Positions 5,335 to 5,883 of a stretch of DNA of 5,883 bases are shown here, in pieces. The first letter of the stretch is position 1. Each line of letters begins with the position of its first letter. This DNA comes from Ignavibacteriota bacterium (GTDB lineage Bacteria; Bacteroidota; UBA10030; UBA6906), in the NCBI GenBank assembly GCA_003161755.1, contig PMNP01000296.1, forward strand, positions 11,192-17,074. The letters are read 5' to 3'. Both the position numbers and the translations under genes were made by a program. Below the pieces are notes generated by a model that was not told the origin of the DNA, did no database searches, and saw only the letters and a program-made list of their open reading frames with translations.

Positions 5335-5883
5335 TCACCTCGTGAGGATCTCTGCGTCACCGGATTGCACGATGACGGTATGTTCGAAGTGTGCCGAAGG
5401 CTTCCCATCTGCCGTCCGCACCGTCCAGCCATCGGTGTCCACTGTCACTCTGTAGGTTCCTGCGTTGACCATCGGTTCGATTGCCAGAGCCATCCCTTCC
5501 TGCAGCAGGATGCCCGTTCCCGATGTCCCAAAGTTCGGAACCGCCGGTTCTTCATGCAGGTTCTTGCCTATTCCGTGCCCGACGAGATCACGCACGACGG
5601 AAAAGCCCCTCTTCTCAACCCACTCCTGAATAGCTCCGGAAATATCATACAGCCGTCCGCCTGCCACCGCCTGCGCAATCCCCTTCATCAATGCTTCTTC
5701 TGTTACCTGCAACAGGCGCTGCTTCTCCTCGGACACTCTGCCGACCGCGAAGGAACGAGCGGCATCTCCGAAGTATCCCCCCTTCTTGACTCCCACATCG
5801 ATCGATACAATCTGTCCTTCTTCCAATTGTCGCGGGCCGGGAAACCCATGGACAACCTGGTCGTCGATCGAAACACACAGGGT
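5335..5883 (-). CDS. map: Methionine aminopeptidase type I (partial, N-terminus outside window)
   Basis: Removes the initiator methionine from nascent proteins at the ribosome exit; a cytosolic two-metal hydrolase. The window holds the last 182 residues and the stop (TGA). The reading frame stays open to base 5883, so the gene continues outside the window and about a quarter of a usual ~250-residue protein is missing. The five metal ligands of the pita-bread fold are all present, numbered within the visible part: D29 (SIDVG), D40 (FGDAA), H103 (GHGIG), E136 (IEPMVNAG) and E167 (FEHT). Their spacings (11, 63, 33, 31) equal those of E. coli D97/D108/H171/E204/E235 as I recall them. The HG of VVHGFPGPR and the HEEP motif are also present. 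A TTG at 5826 could open a shorter ORF, but the family homology continues upstream of it, so it is not the start. The position just before infA is the common spc/alpha junction. The call is near certain. Confidence 0.97.
   Translation of the reverse strand, partial: TLCVSIDDQVVHGFPGPRQLEEGQIVSIDVGVKKGGYFGDAARSFAVGRVSEEKQRLLQVTEEALMKGIAQAVAGGRLYDISGAIQEWVEKRGFSVVRDLVGHGIGKNLHEEPAVPNFGTSGTGILLQEGMALAIEPMVNAGTYRVTVDTDGWTVRTADGKPSAHFEHTVIVQSGDAEILTR

Overview
The window is a stretch of conserved bacterial chromosome in which every gene I can support lies on the minus strand. Read 5'->3' along that strand (from base 5883 down to base 1) the order is: the C-terminal part of map (methionine aminopeptidase), infA (IF-1), rpmJ (L36), rpsM (S13), rpsK (S11), rpsD (S4), rpoA (RNA polymerase alpha), rplQ (L17), then engB/ysxC (ribosome-assembly GTPase) and a class-V PLP aminotransferase that runs off the window at base 1. 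The first eight genes are the classic distal part of the spc operon joined to the alpha operon. No plus-strand gene, RNA gene, CRISPR array or mobile element is supported.

Organism: the protein sequences look bacterial and, by eye, closest to the FCB assemblage (Bacteroidota/Chlorobiota/Ignavibacteriota). Clues are the S13 and S11 core sequences, the IF-1 ending in RITYRYK, the alpha subunit of 328 residues, and L17 with a long Lys/Ala/Pro/Glu tail. The DNA is moderately GC-rich, and the ribosomal-protein genes carry clear Shine-Dalgarno (SD) sequences. That argues against typical Bacteroidia or Flavobacteriia, which rarely use SD sites, and is more compatible with a Chlorobi/Ignavibacteria-like lineage. 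This placement is inference from memory of the families, not a database result.

Layout: 5883-5335 map (5' part missing); 5314-5096 infA; 5064-4951 rpmJ; 4932-4549 rpsM; a 116-nt gap with odd sequence content; 4432-4028 rpsK; 4000-3371 rpsD; 3354-2368 rpoA; 2331-1801 rplQ; a 130-nt gap with a UUCG-tetraloop hairpin; 1670-1080 engB; 1065-1 aminotransferase (partial). Most gaps inside the ribosomal block are 16-36 nt, consistent with one co-transcribed unit. The larger rpsM-rpsK and rplQ-engB gaps are the only non-coding stretches of any size, and none reaches 300 nt.

How the genes work together: the block supplies translation initiation (IF-1), removal of N-terminal methionine (MAP), 30S head and platform proteins (S13, S11, S4), 50S proteins (L36, L17), and the polymerase subunit that nucleates RNAP assembly. 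EngB downstream fits functionally as a 50S-assembly GTPase. The aminotransferase is metabolic and probably only shares transcription with engB (14-nt gap).

I found no undescribed system. The points most worth a second look are a Tyr in place of the near-invariant Asp in the EngB G4 guanine-recognition motif, and a well-spaced SD followed by ATG-TAG-TAA just upstream of rpsK in an unusually long intergenic gap that also holds degenerate short repeats.
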